The position numbers and the translations under genes are program-made. Below, one piece after another: positions 24,626-35,813 of a stretch of 64,000 nucleotides of DNA (position 1 is its first letter; the number at the start of each line of letters is the position of its first letter). The notes beneath the pieces were generated by a model. It worked only from the letters and a program-made list of their open reading frames with translations. It made no database searches and was not told where the DNA came from. This DNA is from Carex sylvatica (Eukaryota; Streptophyta; Magnoliopsida; Poales; Cyperaceae), in assembly GCA_964058845.1 (NCBI GenBank), contig CAXKVR010000388.1, positions 1-64,000 on the forward strand, in the 5' to 3' direction.

Positions 24626-27452
24626 TGTTATGTTATGAAAAAAAAATTACAATTTATTTTTAAATATTTTAAAAGCAAGAATCAAAAATCGTGCTAACGA
24701 AATAGAAATTTAAATCTTAAATAAGGTCTCTCTCGGTAAGCAAGTTAAGTGTGAATCGAAACGGCGTCGAAAATACGAAATTCTGACTATTTACAGGTTC
24801 AGTGCGTCCGCACTGGTGGTGAGTGCTGATGACCAATCCGCACTGGATCCTGTTTTTCCTTAAATTGTTTTATGAAATTCTTCTAGTGCGTTCGCACTGG
24901 TGGTGAATGCGGATGGATGATCTGCTCTGACTTAATTTTTGTATTGGCTGAATTTTTTGAGATTTGACTTAGTCCTGAGTGCGGATGTCTTGACCCGCAC
25001 TAAAATTCAATGCGGACGCATTAGGCTCAGACTTTTCATGTTCAGTGTCGTTTTCATGAAAATTTGACTAAGTACTGAGTGTGTCCGCACTGTACGTGAG
25101 TGCGTCCGCACTGTACGTGAGTGCGTCCGCACTGTACGTGAGTGCGTCCGCACTGTACGTGAGTGCGTCCGCACTGTACGTGAGTGCGTTCGCACTGGAG
25201 TATTTTTCTATATTGTTTTGAACTGCCGAAATTATGCCAAGTACTGAGTGCGGGTGGCCGATCCGCACTGAATTGGAGTGCGTCCGCACTCAGGGTGTCT
25301 TTTAACCAAAACTCAGATTTTCTTTTTCTCTTTCTCTTTTTCCCCTCCACCCCCTTCCCCGTTTTTCTGTGAGCTTCGCCCAAAGAGAGAGTAAAAGAGA
25401 GAGAGAGTTTCTCTCCCTCCAAATCGCACCAAAGTTTAGGAAATCGAAGGTAGAAATGAGAAATTGGCCGTGGATCTCATCTAACCCTCCCATTCGATAT
25501 TCTTTTCTCTCATCTTCTCCCTCGAAACCTCAGATTTCTCGATTGCTCGAGTTTTTATTTTAAACCCGAGATTTGTGTTTGAATTGCTTGTAAACTAGCT
25601 CCTTGAGCTTCTTTGATTGTTTATTTGTCGATTTCATTCCCGATTTCATCTCGATTTTGAATTTTGTCTTTTAGGGTTTTCGTGCCAAAACCGAAAGTGG
25701 GAATAATCGTGAATTGTGTAGTTTAATCCAACCAATTAAACTTGTAATCGGTAGGGTTACCTCTTGATCTTGAAATGCTAGAACGTGTAACGGTTAATTT
25801 GAGGTTTCGACCAAATTAGGGTTAATCGATCGGTAAATCGAATTGTTGTGGGAACCAAAAATAGAGAACCGGTACATGAATTGTTATCAAATGGAAATTG
25901 TATATGGTTAGAGGACCTAGAGGTAAATGTGTGAAGTTTTAGAGATTTTGAGTAAGAAAGAAGGAATCAAAAAAATCGATACCAAAGCATAGGAATTGGT
26001 TAAGGAATGTGTAAGCCAATAAATAAACTCGAGTAAGTATCTCGACCGTTGAACCAGAATTAAATTAAGTATATGTGTAACATAGGCGTAGGCTTGATCG
26101 AGTAGGAATTCGCGGGACAGTTCTAGACGTTTGATCCGTATTTACGCAATATGCTCATCATACACAGGTGCGAGATTCTTACACTTGTTTGATATTTCAT
26201 TTTCAGGAATTAAACTGTTTATTCGTTTGTCATGTTGAATATCTGATTGATTGCATCAGTGAATTGTATAAATCATTTGCATAGCTCAATCAAATTAACC
26301 TCGAATTGAGTTGACTTGAATGATTTGCATATTGGTATGGTTGTTGGTTGTGTTGATCTGTTATGATCTTATTATGGTTGAGAGTCACCACGAACGGATG
26401 ATTGAGAATGTGTATGTGTGTGGATTTACGAAGTTGAGCTATAATAGCTGACTTGGATCCAACGAATTTGCAAAGTTGAACTGTGATAGCTGACTTTGAT
26501 CCCAGGATCCTGCTAGCGCTTTAGGTGAATGGCCCTCAGTTTTTCCAGTACCGGTTGAGACGAGGGGTGAGTGATTGTATTGATGTGTGGATTGGAATTG
26601 TGGGTGACAAGTGTAAAGTCTGTGGCTCGATGGCATTCTCCTATGTGTTAATGTGTTTGGACAATCAATTGACTATTCCGACAATTGAAATGATTTCAAA
26701 GTAAATTTTCTTTATATGATTTGAACCAGACCTTAGGAAATAGTTAAGCCAAGCGATTACATATGAGTGTCAGATAAAGGGTCCAGCTCGGTGGAACGTC
26801 TGTAGGTGTCAGTAACCCTATAGACGAGGGTCAGATAAAGGGTCCAGCTCCAAAGAACATCTGTAGTTTCTACAAGCCCTAATAAATGAGTTAAGCCAAA
26901 CATGTGTGTTTGGTTGTTTGAACTTCATTTTGGAAATTCTGTTAATTGTGATTCAGTTGGTTTGTTTGTTGTCGAGCATGTGCATTTCTTTACTTATGAA
27001 TATGTATCTGTTTGAATTGCTATTGTATGGGTTTCATTTTTTAATATGGATTTTGATTGCAAGTTCAATAATCTAAACTGTGGCAAATTCGCACTGAGAA
27101 TTTATTCTCACCCTCACCCTTCGGGATATTTTACAGGTTCTGGTGCGACTGATTCCGGAGAGGCACGCGACTAGTAGGCCTTTGGTAGTATACCCTTAAA
27201 TGACCTTAGATAATTATATACATTTTGTTGTATAGCTTTAGGGTAGGCCTCATGGTTAGTATCTAGATGAGATACTTTTGATGTATTAAACTCTGACCAG
27301 ACTGTGTACTCTGATTTATATATTTATGAACTTAGTTTTCATATTATTGTGTTGTGAATTGGTGATTGAAATGTGAATCGCCTTGTAAGCGTACACGGAG
27401 TTGTATGCTTACAGTGGGGGACTGTCGCGACTCGTGGCCGCAGGGTGTGACA
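24626..27452 (+). mobile_element. Solo LTR of a Gypsy-like retrotransposon, 2827 bp
   Basis: It begins TGTTATG and ends GGGTGTGACA, flanked by CTATA on both sides (24621-24625, 27453-27457), the 5-bp duplication of an LTR retrotransposon. No internal coding region or second LTR exists. Inside are palindromic AGTGCG..CGCACT motifs (24800-25290), a pyrimidine-rich tract then a purine tract (25320-25410), and a repeated GTCAGATAAAGGGTCCAGCTC segment (26768 and 26829). The size and layout suggest a large-LTR Tekay/Del-type lineage, but that is inference. Confidence 0.82.
25077..25202. repeat. 21-bp tandem repeat, six copies
   Basis: The unit GAGTGCGTCCGCACTGTACGT is repeated from 25077 with near-perfect identity; the first copy has one change and the last is diverged. 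Each unit holds AGTGCG/CGCACT and a GTAC centre. Because 21 is a multiple of three, every frame reads a 7-residue repeat, which is not evidence of coding. Confidence 0.92.
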
Positions 27453-27936
27453 CTATATATGTGTACCCATTTATTTTTTAGTCTATTATTTTAAAATAAA
27501 AGCTTAATTATTTTTAAAGTAATTGATTTAAGAATTTTTTATTTATATTTTATTATAACAAAAATTATTGAGTTGAAATATACAACCATGTCAAATGAAT
27601 TTTAATAGGTATGAATTTGAATTTATAATTTATTGATTTTCAAAGAAAAACAAAAACAAAAAGACAAAACAAAAAAAACAAAAACAAAAAATAGGAAAAA
27701 AAAACTGGACTTGGACTTGACCGTCCTACTTCCAAATCCATGACGGGCATGGATATTAAACGAGCAGGACAGAAATTTTAAAAAAAATATCCGTGATGCC
27801 CGGCCCGTTATATCCGTGTGTCTGTGACGTCTGTGCTCGTGTCTACCTGTGTCCGTGCCCGTATTTTGCCCAGACCGCTCGGTCCAGCCCGTTTCGTTTG
27901 CAAACCACTAGCTATAGCTAGTTTTTTTAGAACCTG

Positions 27937-29108
27937 AAAAATATACTTGGTCCCACCAATTCAGAAATTCTTCTCCAGTTAAAGCAACAAAGTTAAATAT
28001 TCAACAAATTAAAGGTCCATATTCTCTGAGTTAACTCAAATTTTGAGTTTAGCTCTTATCAGAATTCGAACCAATTCGATTCGATCCATACTTATAATGT
28101 ACTTATGCTCACACCGAGTTTTATTAGAAACAAAAAAAAAAAAATGCTAGCTTCGCTTGACTGGAGAAGAAATAGAATATTTGTTCAATTGGTACCATTA
28201 TTCCTGATTCAAAGGCTCAGATAATTCTATAAATATAACAATTAAAGTCCTCATTCCATTTGTCTCTATCATTTTTTTAATATTTTTTATGGAAAAAAAA
28301 AAAATACTCTCTGATTTGCACGGCATGGGCCGAGGATAACTCCAAAAGAAGTATTGATGGGCAGAGAATCTGGTACTCGGAAAAAGCCCAAAATGGGAAG
28401 AGGATCTGATTCGTATGATTCTGGGAGTGAGTGTGAGTATTTTTTTATTTTTTTATTTTTAGAAACTAAAAATCAAGTTAAAAATTATATAGATTATGTT
28501 TTTTTTTTTTTCAATTTTGTAGATAAGACAAAATCAACATTTTGATTCTATTGGTGGCATCTACAGAGAGGTTCCGAGTTAATCCGTATCCTCTTGTGTT
28601 ACCTAAGAGTACAATTAGAAAATCCATATCATTCTTTAATTTTTCTCACATGGATCTCTCTTATTTTTTGAGTAAGAATAACAACCTAACCTCTATTATC
28701 ACGTGGATCTCAAAACATATTTTCTATATTTATAATAGAAACTACATTTTTTTTTTCTGGGACTAAACTCATACCGTTCATTCTTAATTGTATCTGAGTT
28801 ACATGACGAGGGGATACGAATTCGTTCCGAGTAGAGTGCGTATCCTCTGAGATATCTCAAATTTTGCGTGACCTACGTGTCCGGTGTCTATTCGATGATA
28901 GTGCAGAATATGAGATATCTCAGAGGATGCGAATTCGTTCCAAATGATGTGCACAACATCGAATTCGGATCCTCTCGGTACCGTAAAAGTCAATCTTTTA
29001 GAACTAGTGAATTCCAGACAGTTCTTTTAACTTTACACAATCAAAGCAAAAATAATATTGGTCTCCCCGAATAGGTGTTGTTTTCGAGTTAAAATGAAGA
29101 GTAGAACT
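27937..29108. other. Intergenic DNA with a small inverted repeat
   Basis: I see no gene. The sequence CCTCTGAGATATCTCA at about 28849 recurs inverted as TGAGATATCTCAGAGG at about 28911, with GAATTCGTTCC flanking each arm. This is a small foldback element of unknown family. Confidence 0.45.
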
Positions 29109-29837
29109 TAGGGGTGTAAACGGAGCGGATAATGCTCATACTATATTCGTATTTATTAGATAATGAGCGGATACGGATAGTAAACAGATATTAAAATTCA
29201 AAATTAAATTCGCTTTAAACGGATACGGATACAGATACGGATACGGAACGGATAGTTCACGGATACGGATTCGAATACGGATATAAAACGAATAATAGTT
29301 GGATAATTAAGATATATGAATTTCTAAGATACAAATATTAATTAAAAAATTAAATATAAATATTAATGATAACTATAAGTGGATGGAGAGATTAGAGATA
29401 ATATATTCATATAATATATATATCAAATAAAGAAATTGTAACAAAAGAAGTTATGGTGTAGTGGTTTGAAGTTTAGTTCAAAGGTCTTGAGATGGGAGTA
29501 CATGGGTTCAAATTCCACCTATAGCAAATATTAATTCCTCTTTTATTAGAGTCCGGATATCCGCTCCGTTTAGGACTCCGAATTCGTATCCGTATCTGAA
29601 AATTATTGAGTTTCGGATAGTTCGGATATCTGCTCCGTTTATGACTCCGAATTCGTATCCGTATCCGAGAATTATTGGGTTTCAGATAGTCCGGATATCC
29701 GCTCCGTTTAGGACTCCGTATCTGAATTCGTATCCAGATCTTCTATGGATATTCAAAAATTATCTGAATCCGTATTCGGGAATTATCCGAATCCGGACCA
29801 TCCGAATTCGGATAATTTTCGGATACGGAGCGGATAG
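29109..29837. mobile_element. hAT-like non-autonomous element with CGGATACGG repeats, right end lost
   Basis: The left end TAGGGGTGTAAACGG matches the complete element at 58389-58879. CGGATACGGA repeats lie at the left and their complements at the right. The expected right terminus (TTTACACCCCTA) is absent; a foldback element begins at that point. A tRNA-like segment is embedded at 29450-29525. Confidence 0.6.
29450..29525 (+). other. tRNA-like sequence (SINE head or tRNA pseudogene)
   Basis: An A-box-like TGGTGTAGTGG (29454-29464) and a B-box GGTTCAAATTCC (29505-29516) are spaced as in a tRNA. GTTATGG (29450-29456) can pair with CTATAGC (29519-29525) as a 7-bp acceptor stem with two G-U pairs. 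The anticodon stem does not pair convincingly, so I do not call a functional tRNA. Confidence 0.5.
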
Positions 29838-29839
29838 TA

Positions 29840-30229
29840 GAGTGTTCTTAAGCTCACCAAGTATTTGGTGAGTTCAACTTCAAAATTCATTAAATTGGTT
29901 GTAAATGATGAATCTGAATCGTTGGAACCTGCCTACCTTACGAGTAATGCGTTTACATGTGAAAATTTTAAACATTCGAATTAATTTAATATAAAGTCAA
30001 TCGGTCAAAATTAGAAGGTTAATAAATTAATTTTAGTGCATTCATTTTTTGAACTTTTTTTTACCGCTTGACTTTATACTAAATTAATTCGAATGTTTAA
30101 AGTTTTCACATGTAGACGCATCACTCGTAAGATAGGCAGATTTCAACGGTTCGAATTCGTTATTTAAAACTGATTTAATGGGTTTTGGAGTTAGGCTCAC
30201 CAAACACTTTGGTGAGCTTAAGAACACCC
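29840..30229. mobile_element. Foldback MITE with TA target
   Basis: The inverted ends GAGTGTTCTTAAGCTCACCAA and TTGGTGAGCTTAAGAACACCC sit between TA dinucleotides (29838-29839, 30230-30231). Further inverted similarity covers TTCGAATTAATTTAATATAAAGTC and its inverted partner, so most of the 390 bp can fold. Confidence 0.7.
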
Positions 30230-30281
30230 TAGTTCTACTCTAATATGAAACTATAAAGTAGTGGGTCTCGCCTTTCACACA

Positions 30282-30530
30282 TAGTGACAAGATTTGTGAA
30301 TTATTTGTTTTTGTAGTGTCGGCGAATTGAACGGCGTCGCTCAAATTTTTATCGAATTATTTGTGAATAATTTATGATTTTTTTTAATTATTCGTCATTT
30401 TATTTTTGTTTTTTGCTTCCTTGTGAGATTGAAATCTCTGATTCAAACTCAATGTATAATTCTGAATCATTTCCAAATCACAAATTTTTAACTTTATAAA
30501 CAAAACTCAAATAATTCATTTGTCACTGTA
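30282..30530. repeat. MITE-like element with TAGTGACAAG end
   Basis: The ends are TAGTGACAAG and TTTGTCACTGTA. The body is homologous, in opposite orientation, to 59366-59624 (shared CTCAATGTATAATTCTGAATC and GCGAATT..CGCTCAAAT). No clean target duplication was found. Confidence 0.5.
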
Positions 30531-30531
30531 C

Positions 30532-31620
30532 TTTTTCTTTTTGGTTGAAAGTCTATAGGTGGTTGCATTGATCCAACGATATACAAGATAGCTATTACAT
30601 AGGTTTCTTTTGATTAAAATAAAGAATATGAAAACCTATACATTGAGCTACCTGTAAAATTATTTAATTTGCTAGTCAGAAAATAACAGATACGTGAAAC
30701 CAGAGAATGTGAATTGGTCTATTCGCGCCTGATTAGTAAGTAGGTGGGCCTTTTGATTTTCTTCTCTGGGAATGTAGACTCAGAAGTAATTTTTTGAGTT
30801 GCATGCACGACTGGTGGAGTACGCCATATCGAGCCCTTTCTTAAGGACGAAACGTCTTCTTCTTTCCAAAATCGACGCCGCCCAGAGGAATTTCACAGTC
30901 GAGAAGCACTGAATCAAACGGACCGAGACAGTCATCACTTAGAGAGAAGGAAGAAGAGGGCACTGAATCAACAAATCGGACCGGGACAGTCACCACTCAG
31001 CCGAGAAAGCACTGAATCAAACCGGACCGAGAACTGAATCAACCGGTTCAGGACAGTCACCACTCAAAAAGGTGAAAGAAGAATAAAGGAAAGAAGAAGA
31101 ATAAAGAGATGAGGAAGGAGGCAACTCTTTGCAATCTCGTCATCATCAACAACCATAAAAATATGTATCTTATTCACATATATAGTTATAATAGATACTA
31201 CGAGCATGGATACGAATACACAACACCCTCAGTCAAACCCAAAAAATAGAGATGAATGGACGAGACATCGAGCAACAAAACTCTTAAACAGAGTCATCTG
31301 CTCAAATAAAGCGAGACGAGGTGAACTGGACAGACGAAAAGTGATGAAGGCGAGGTGGAGCGGAGCAGCTGAACTGGTATTGCGACTCTTAAAACGACAG
31401 ACCTTGAATCCCCTTCTTCTTCTTTTTTTGAAATCGGGCAAAGGCTGCCAGATATGGTATATAGATCAATGGTTAGAAACATAGTACATATATTCCTACG
31501 CCTCAACGCATGAACAGTGCCATGCAAGCCTGCAAGTCTAACTCTCTACCCAACATCCCTGTTTCCTACCTCATCTGTTATGAATTAAAGATATAACTCA
31601 ATCTTATTGAAAACCCATAG
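30532..31620. other. Intergenic DNA, no gene recognised
   Basis: A GC-richer stretch at 30830-31080 contains repeated GACAGTCACCACTCA and CACTGAATCAA phrases, a local short duplication. A 92-codon plus-strand open frame at 31206-31484 has no recognisable feature. Confidence 0.4.
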
Positions 31621-32930
31621 CTAACAAAAAAATTTCCACAATGTGGCTTTATCGATAATCCAGCTAGCTATTACATCTATTGACACAGTTTTTTTCAAAA
31701 ATTTTGAGGTTTCTTTGTTTCCACAAGAACCAGCATACACAGGAGAAGATACCCTGCCATTTCCTTCTTGCCTGAGGAGAACTTGCATTGAGGGAGGAGG
31801 CACTCCACGTTTCCTGCACTGAAGTTTTGGCTTGAATAATAGATGAACCGGTCAAGGTTTCCACCCTGCGCCATACCCTTGTAGCAAATGCACAATGAAA
31901 CAGAAGGTGTGCAGCTGTTTCTTCAAGACCATGGTCACACATCACACAAGCCGGGCCCACCTGGAAGTGTCTCCTTTGCATGACGTCTCTTGTGAGAATT
32001 TTGCCCCTTAATAGTAGATGAATGAACACCTTCACAGTAGGTGGGACTTTGTATTTCCATATTTTCTTGAACTGTCATTCCACTTTGCCAGCCCCAGCCA
32101 GCATGTCATACAAGGATTTGGCCGTGTATTGTCCATTTGTGGTCCACCTCCAAGATAGCTCATCCTCTGCAACAGTAAAAGCAATATTCTGGGTTATATG
32201 ATACATGTCAAAGGCCTCTCTTAGCGACAGTGTTGTCAATGGTAGTCTTGTGCCCAGAGATGCTAGACCTCCTTCTTTACTCCAGTTGTCAAACCAAAAT
32301 GAAATGTTGGTGCCATCACCAATATTCCATTCTGTTGACCAATTGAAGATGTGCTTCATATTTATTAGTTGAGTTCAGAAAAAAGAGCCGATTTTAGCCC
32401 AAATTCTAGGACCCTCTGCATAAGCATCTTGCCATCTGATCTTCACAATCAGCGAAGCCCAAAGCGAGCTTTCATCCTTATAGCCTCTCCACCACCATCT
32501 GATTACCAGAGAAATATTTCTCAGGTGTAAATCAGGTAGACGCAGTCCCCCCTCCCCCCCACTTCCTGGGCAGGCATGCCATCTGCCAATTGCAAAGTGA
32601 AATTCCATTAATCGATTTTTTAGAGCTTCCCCATAGGAAAGTCCTCCTCGCTTTGTCAATTCTATGAATTGCCCATTTAGGGAGAATAAAGCAGTGCATA
32701 TAGTATATGGGAACCGTAGACATGACCGACTGCACAAGTTGTAGTCTTCCACCTCTTGAGACTAATCTCGACTGCCATGCCTCCAATCTTTTTTCAATTT
32801 TCTCTATGAGCGGAATGAATAATGCCTTCCCCGATTTCTAAATTGTAAGAGGCATTCCGAGGTAGACCACAGGAAAGTCAGTCTGTGGAACACCTTGAAT
32901 CTCCTTCAATGTCGCTTATTTGTCACTATA
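31621..32930 (-). pseudogene. LINE (L1-type non-LTR retrotransposon) 3' end remnant
   Basis: On the minus strand, in order: the C-terminal reverse transcriptase region (LEAWQSRLVSRGGRLQLVQS, KWGGGG and GLRLPDLHLRN), a WFDNW block, then a zf-RVT domain (DELSWRWTTNGQYTAKSLYD, CVMCDHGLEETAAHLLFHC and WGIFSCVCWFLW-like residues). Stops and frame changes separate the blocks, for example near 32372, 32072 and 32845. The 5' part of the element is missing. Plant L1-type ORF2 proteins have this layout. No poly(A) tail or target duplication was identified. Confidence 0.85.
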
Positions 32931-33829
32931 CTTATACAAATATGAGAGGAACACACGTTCCACAAGATCTGCCCTAGGTCGGAGCTGGACTTAACAAAGA
33001 ATCCTAATTTGTGCACCGAAAGGTGGCAGAAGACTACTAAATTTAGTTTATTGGACGTCACAGCAGCATATTATAGGCTAGGCCTACACCTATATATGCA
33101 GATTAGTATATAGAATTATCATAGTTTAATTCCAAAAAATGAATGTTATGTTTATTATTGAAATAATATTTTTATATATAAAATAGCTAATATGAATATC
33201 TATTCTTATTTTATCCTTATGATTGTATGATGGATTAAAAAATAATTTTAAATTTGAATAAAAGAGTTATACATATACATATTTAATTGACCAAAAATGC
33301 ATTTGCAATGTCTTTGTTTCACTTGAATATTTTTTTACATCAATTTCTTAAAATATTTGATACATAATACCATAAACATGAATATACCCTAGAGTGGACA
33401 ACCCTATATATTAGTAAGCTATTAATTCCATTTTCTTTGAGCTTCCCAATGACTATCGATTTTATAGTCAATTGGGAAGTCAATACATCTTTAAGAACCA
33501 GCTTGTTATTAATTTGTAAATATAATTATTATTCAATGATTTTAAGAACCAGCTTGTTATTAATTTGTACATATGCGCATATGAAGTCAATACATCTTTA
33601 CTAACATGCAACATCCTTAAATTAATTACTATATTATATTATATAATATCCAGTTACTCTCTTTTCCCTTGACAAGGGAAGTTTAGTGATGAAACCGAAT
33701 TAATATACATTCCGATCAAATCAATCAATCAAGGATTGGTGGGATGTTCAATCTTTTTTAAAATAGAATAGTTCTTGCAAAGAGGAAAGAGACTGAGAGG
33801 AAGACTAGAAAATGATTGCTTTTGTAGGT
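32931..33829. other. AT-rich intergenic DNA
   Basis: I see no gene. A phrase TTTAAGAACCAGCTTGTTATTAATTTGTA is repeated at about 33490 and 33541, and GAAGTCAATACATCTTTA recurs at about 33475 and 33581, a local duplication. Confidence 0.4.
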
Positions 33830-34835
33830 TGCTTTTGGATCAATCACTATTTTTAATTCTTGTTGATTCAAATATAAATTAATAATTTGAGTTAGCTCAA
33901 GAATAGTTATATTCTACTAACCCATAAAAATAGTGAGTTAGCAAGAATAGAGTTTGTGGAGTTAGTGATATTAATAAAAATATTTGATTAATCTCAATTA
34001 GAGTTAGTTTAAATATTAAATTAGTATTAAATAAAGCATCTGATTAGTATTAAATATAATATAATATTAGATTAGATTAGTATTAAATAAACTATTAGTT
34101 TAAATATTAAATAAAATGTTAGATTAAATATAATATAATGTTAGTTTAAATGTTAAATGTAATATAATATTAATTTAAATAATAAATATAATATAATATT
34201 AATTTAAATATTAAATTAGTATTAAATAACTATAATATAAAATTATATTAATATTAAATAAAATATTATATTAAATATAATATAATATTAGTTTAAATAT
34301 TAGATTAGTATTAAATAAATATAATATTTGATAAGATTAGATTATTATTAAATAAAAGATTATAAAATATAATATAATATTACTTTAAATATTAAATTAG
34401 TATTAAATATAATATAATATTACTTTAAATATTAATATAAATAAAATATAAAATATCATAGTACTTTAAATATTAAATGTTATATAATATTATTTTAAAT
34501 TTTAGTTTTTTATTAAATAAAATATTAAATTAGCATTAAATAAATATAATATCATATTTAAATATATTAGTATTAAATAAAATATTCGATAAGCATTAAA
34601 AAATATTAGTTTAAATGTAATATAATATTAGTTTAAATATTAGATTAGGTTAATCACTATTTTATTTATTGTCTCCATCGCTATTTTAAACGTACAATCC
34701 AAACGATATTTTTACTAATCCGAATAGTTCAAATTTAGTGCTATTCTCAAATCATTCGGGTTAGCACTATTCTTAACCACTAACCCAAAAATCACTATTT
34801 TTGCACTAATCCTTGCTCGATCCAAACGTACCCGT
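33830..34835. mobile_element. Candidate MITE/hAT-like element filled with an AT-rich array
   Basis: The left GGTTGCTTTTGGATCAATCACTATTTTT faces an inverted counterpart on the right, with CACTATTTTTGC and GATCCAAACGTACCC. GTA flanks both sides. The interior 33950-34650 is a degenerate array of ATTAGTATTAAATAAAATATTA-like units. The boundaries are tentative. Confidence 0.4.
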
Positions 34836-35813
34836 AGTGTTTGAATTTTTCAAAACATTGTGGGATGTAATTTTTCAACTTTTTGCTATCATTTTTCATT
34901 TTGGTTTGTTCAATGAAATTGTCAACAGACTGGATAGAAAAACCAGAGAAAAAAATAATTAATGCTGTGCTTCTTTGTAGCTTCAATTAGTGGTTTGCTA
35001 AAACTCGGGTTGGGCGGCCCGTGCCCGGTACCCGGGGTACTCGTGCCCGAGTCCGAGTATGAGTCAGGTAAACGGGTATACGGGTACGGGTATAAAATGG
35101 GTAGGGTACGGTTATTTGGTTCAAAACTCGAGCAAACCCGGTCCGAAAAACGCCCGACCCAACCCGCCCGACCCGACCCGTACCCGTACCCGACCCGACC
35201 CAACCCATTTAAATTCAAAAAATTTTGAATTTCAAATTGCCGCCGGTTCAACCGGGCCCGGACCGGTCTAATCAAACCCAACCGGCCGGACCCACCGCCC
35301 GTCAGTTTTTTTTTTTTTTTTTTCAAATTTTATTCCCTCCCAATATTTTCTTTAAATACCCCATCTTCCTCTCAAAAAATTCACACTCTCATTCTCTCAT
35401 CTCTCATTCTCTCAATCTCAATTCTCCAATTTAATTATTCACAATTTTTTAATTTATTGTTTAAAAAAAATATAGTTGTAAATTTAATTCATTACACAAA
35501 TCCGCAAACGGAATTACGAAGTTCGGCACCTCCCGCAAAATTTTTTCGCGAGATTTAAAGGTAAAATTTATTTCATTTTAGATTAATTTATTTTTGTAGA
35601 GTACATTTAGTGTATGCTAGATTTATTGAATATTAAGTAATTAGATTTGTCATTTGTTAGGTTTGTTAAATTTATTAAGTAATTAGATTTGTTAGATTTA
35701 TTGAATATGTTAGATTTATTTAGTTTATGTTAGATTTGAATATGTCAAGTAATTATATTTGTTTTTAAATTCTATTTTTTAAATTCTGTTTTTTAATTTC
35801 TGTTTTTTAAAAT

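Larger units (their letters stand above)
24382..27910. mobile_element. Non-autonomous hAT of the CCCG family, split by a solo LTR
   Basis: A perfect 8-bp duplication GCTATAGC (24374-24381, 27911-27918) flanks TAGTGATTTG on the left and GCAAACCACTA on the right. Subterminal CCCGTGCCCG-type arrays lie at both ends. The right inner region (27458-27700) matches the 3' non-coding region of the coding hAT near 39530-39600. Without the solo LTR and one copy of its 5-bp duplication the element is about 700 bp. Its target duplication overlaps the right-hand duplication of the MULE. Confidence 0.88.

Noticed and set aside
25077..25202. Regularly spaced short repeats resembling a CRISPR array
   Set aside because: There are no unique spacers, the units are contiguous, and the genome is a plant nuclear genome.
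25007..25422. Open frames with repeated RTHSRTV-type or related 7-residue peptides
   Set aside because: They are by-products of a 21-bp tandem repeat in a solo LTR; any frame across a repeat unit divisible by three stays open.
29450..29525. Functional tRNA gene
   Set aside because: The acceptor stem and Pol III boxes are present but the anticodon arm does not fold credibly, and it lies inside a transposon remnant.
31206..31484. 92-codon plus-strand open frame
   Set aside because: No family resemblance, no splice context and no conservation evidence; chance open frames of this size are common here.
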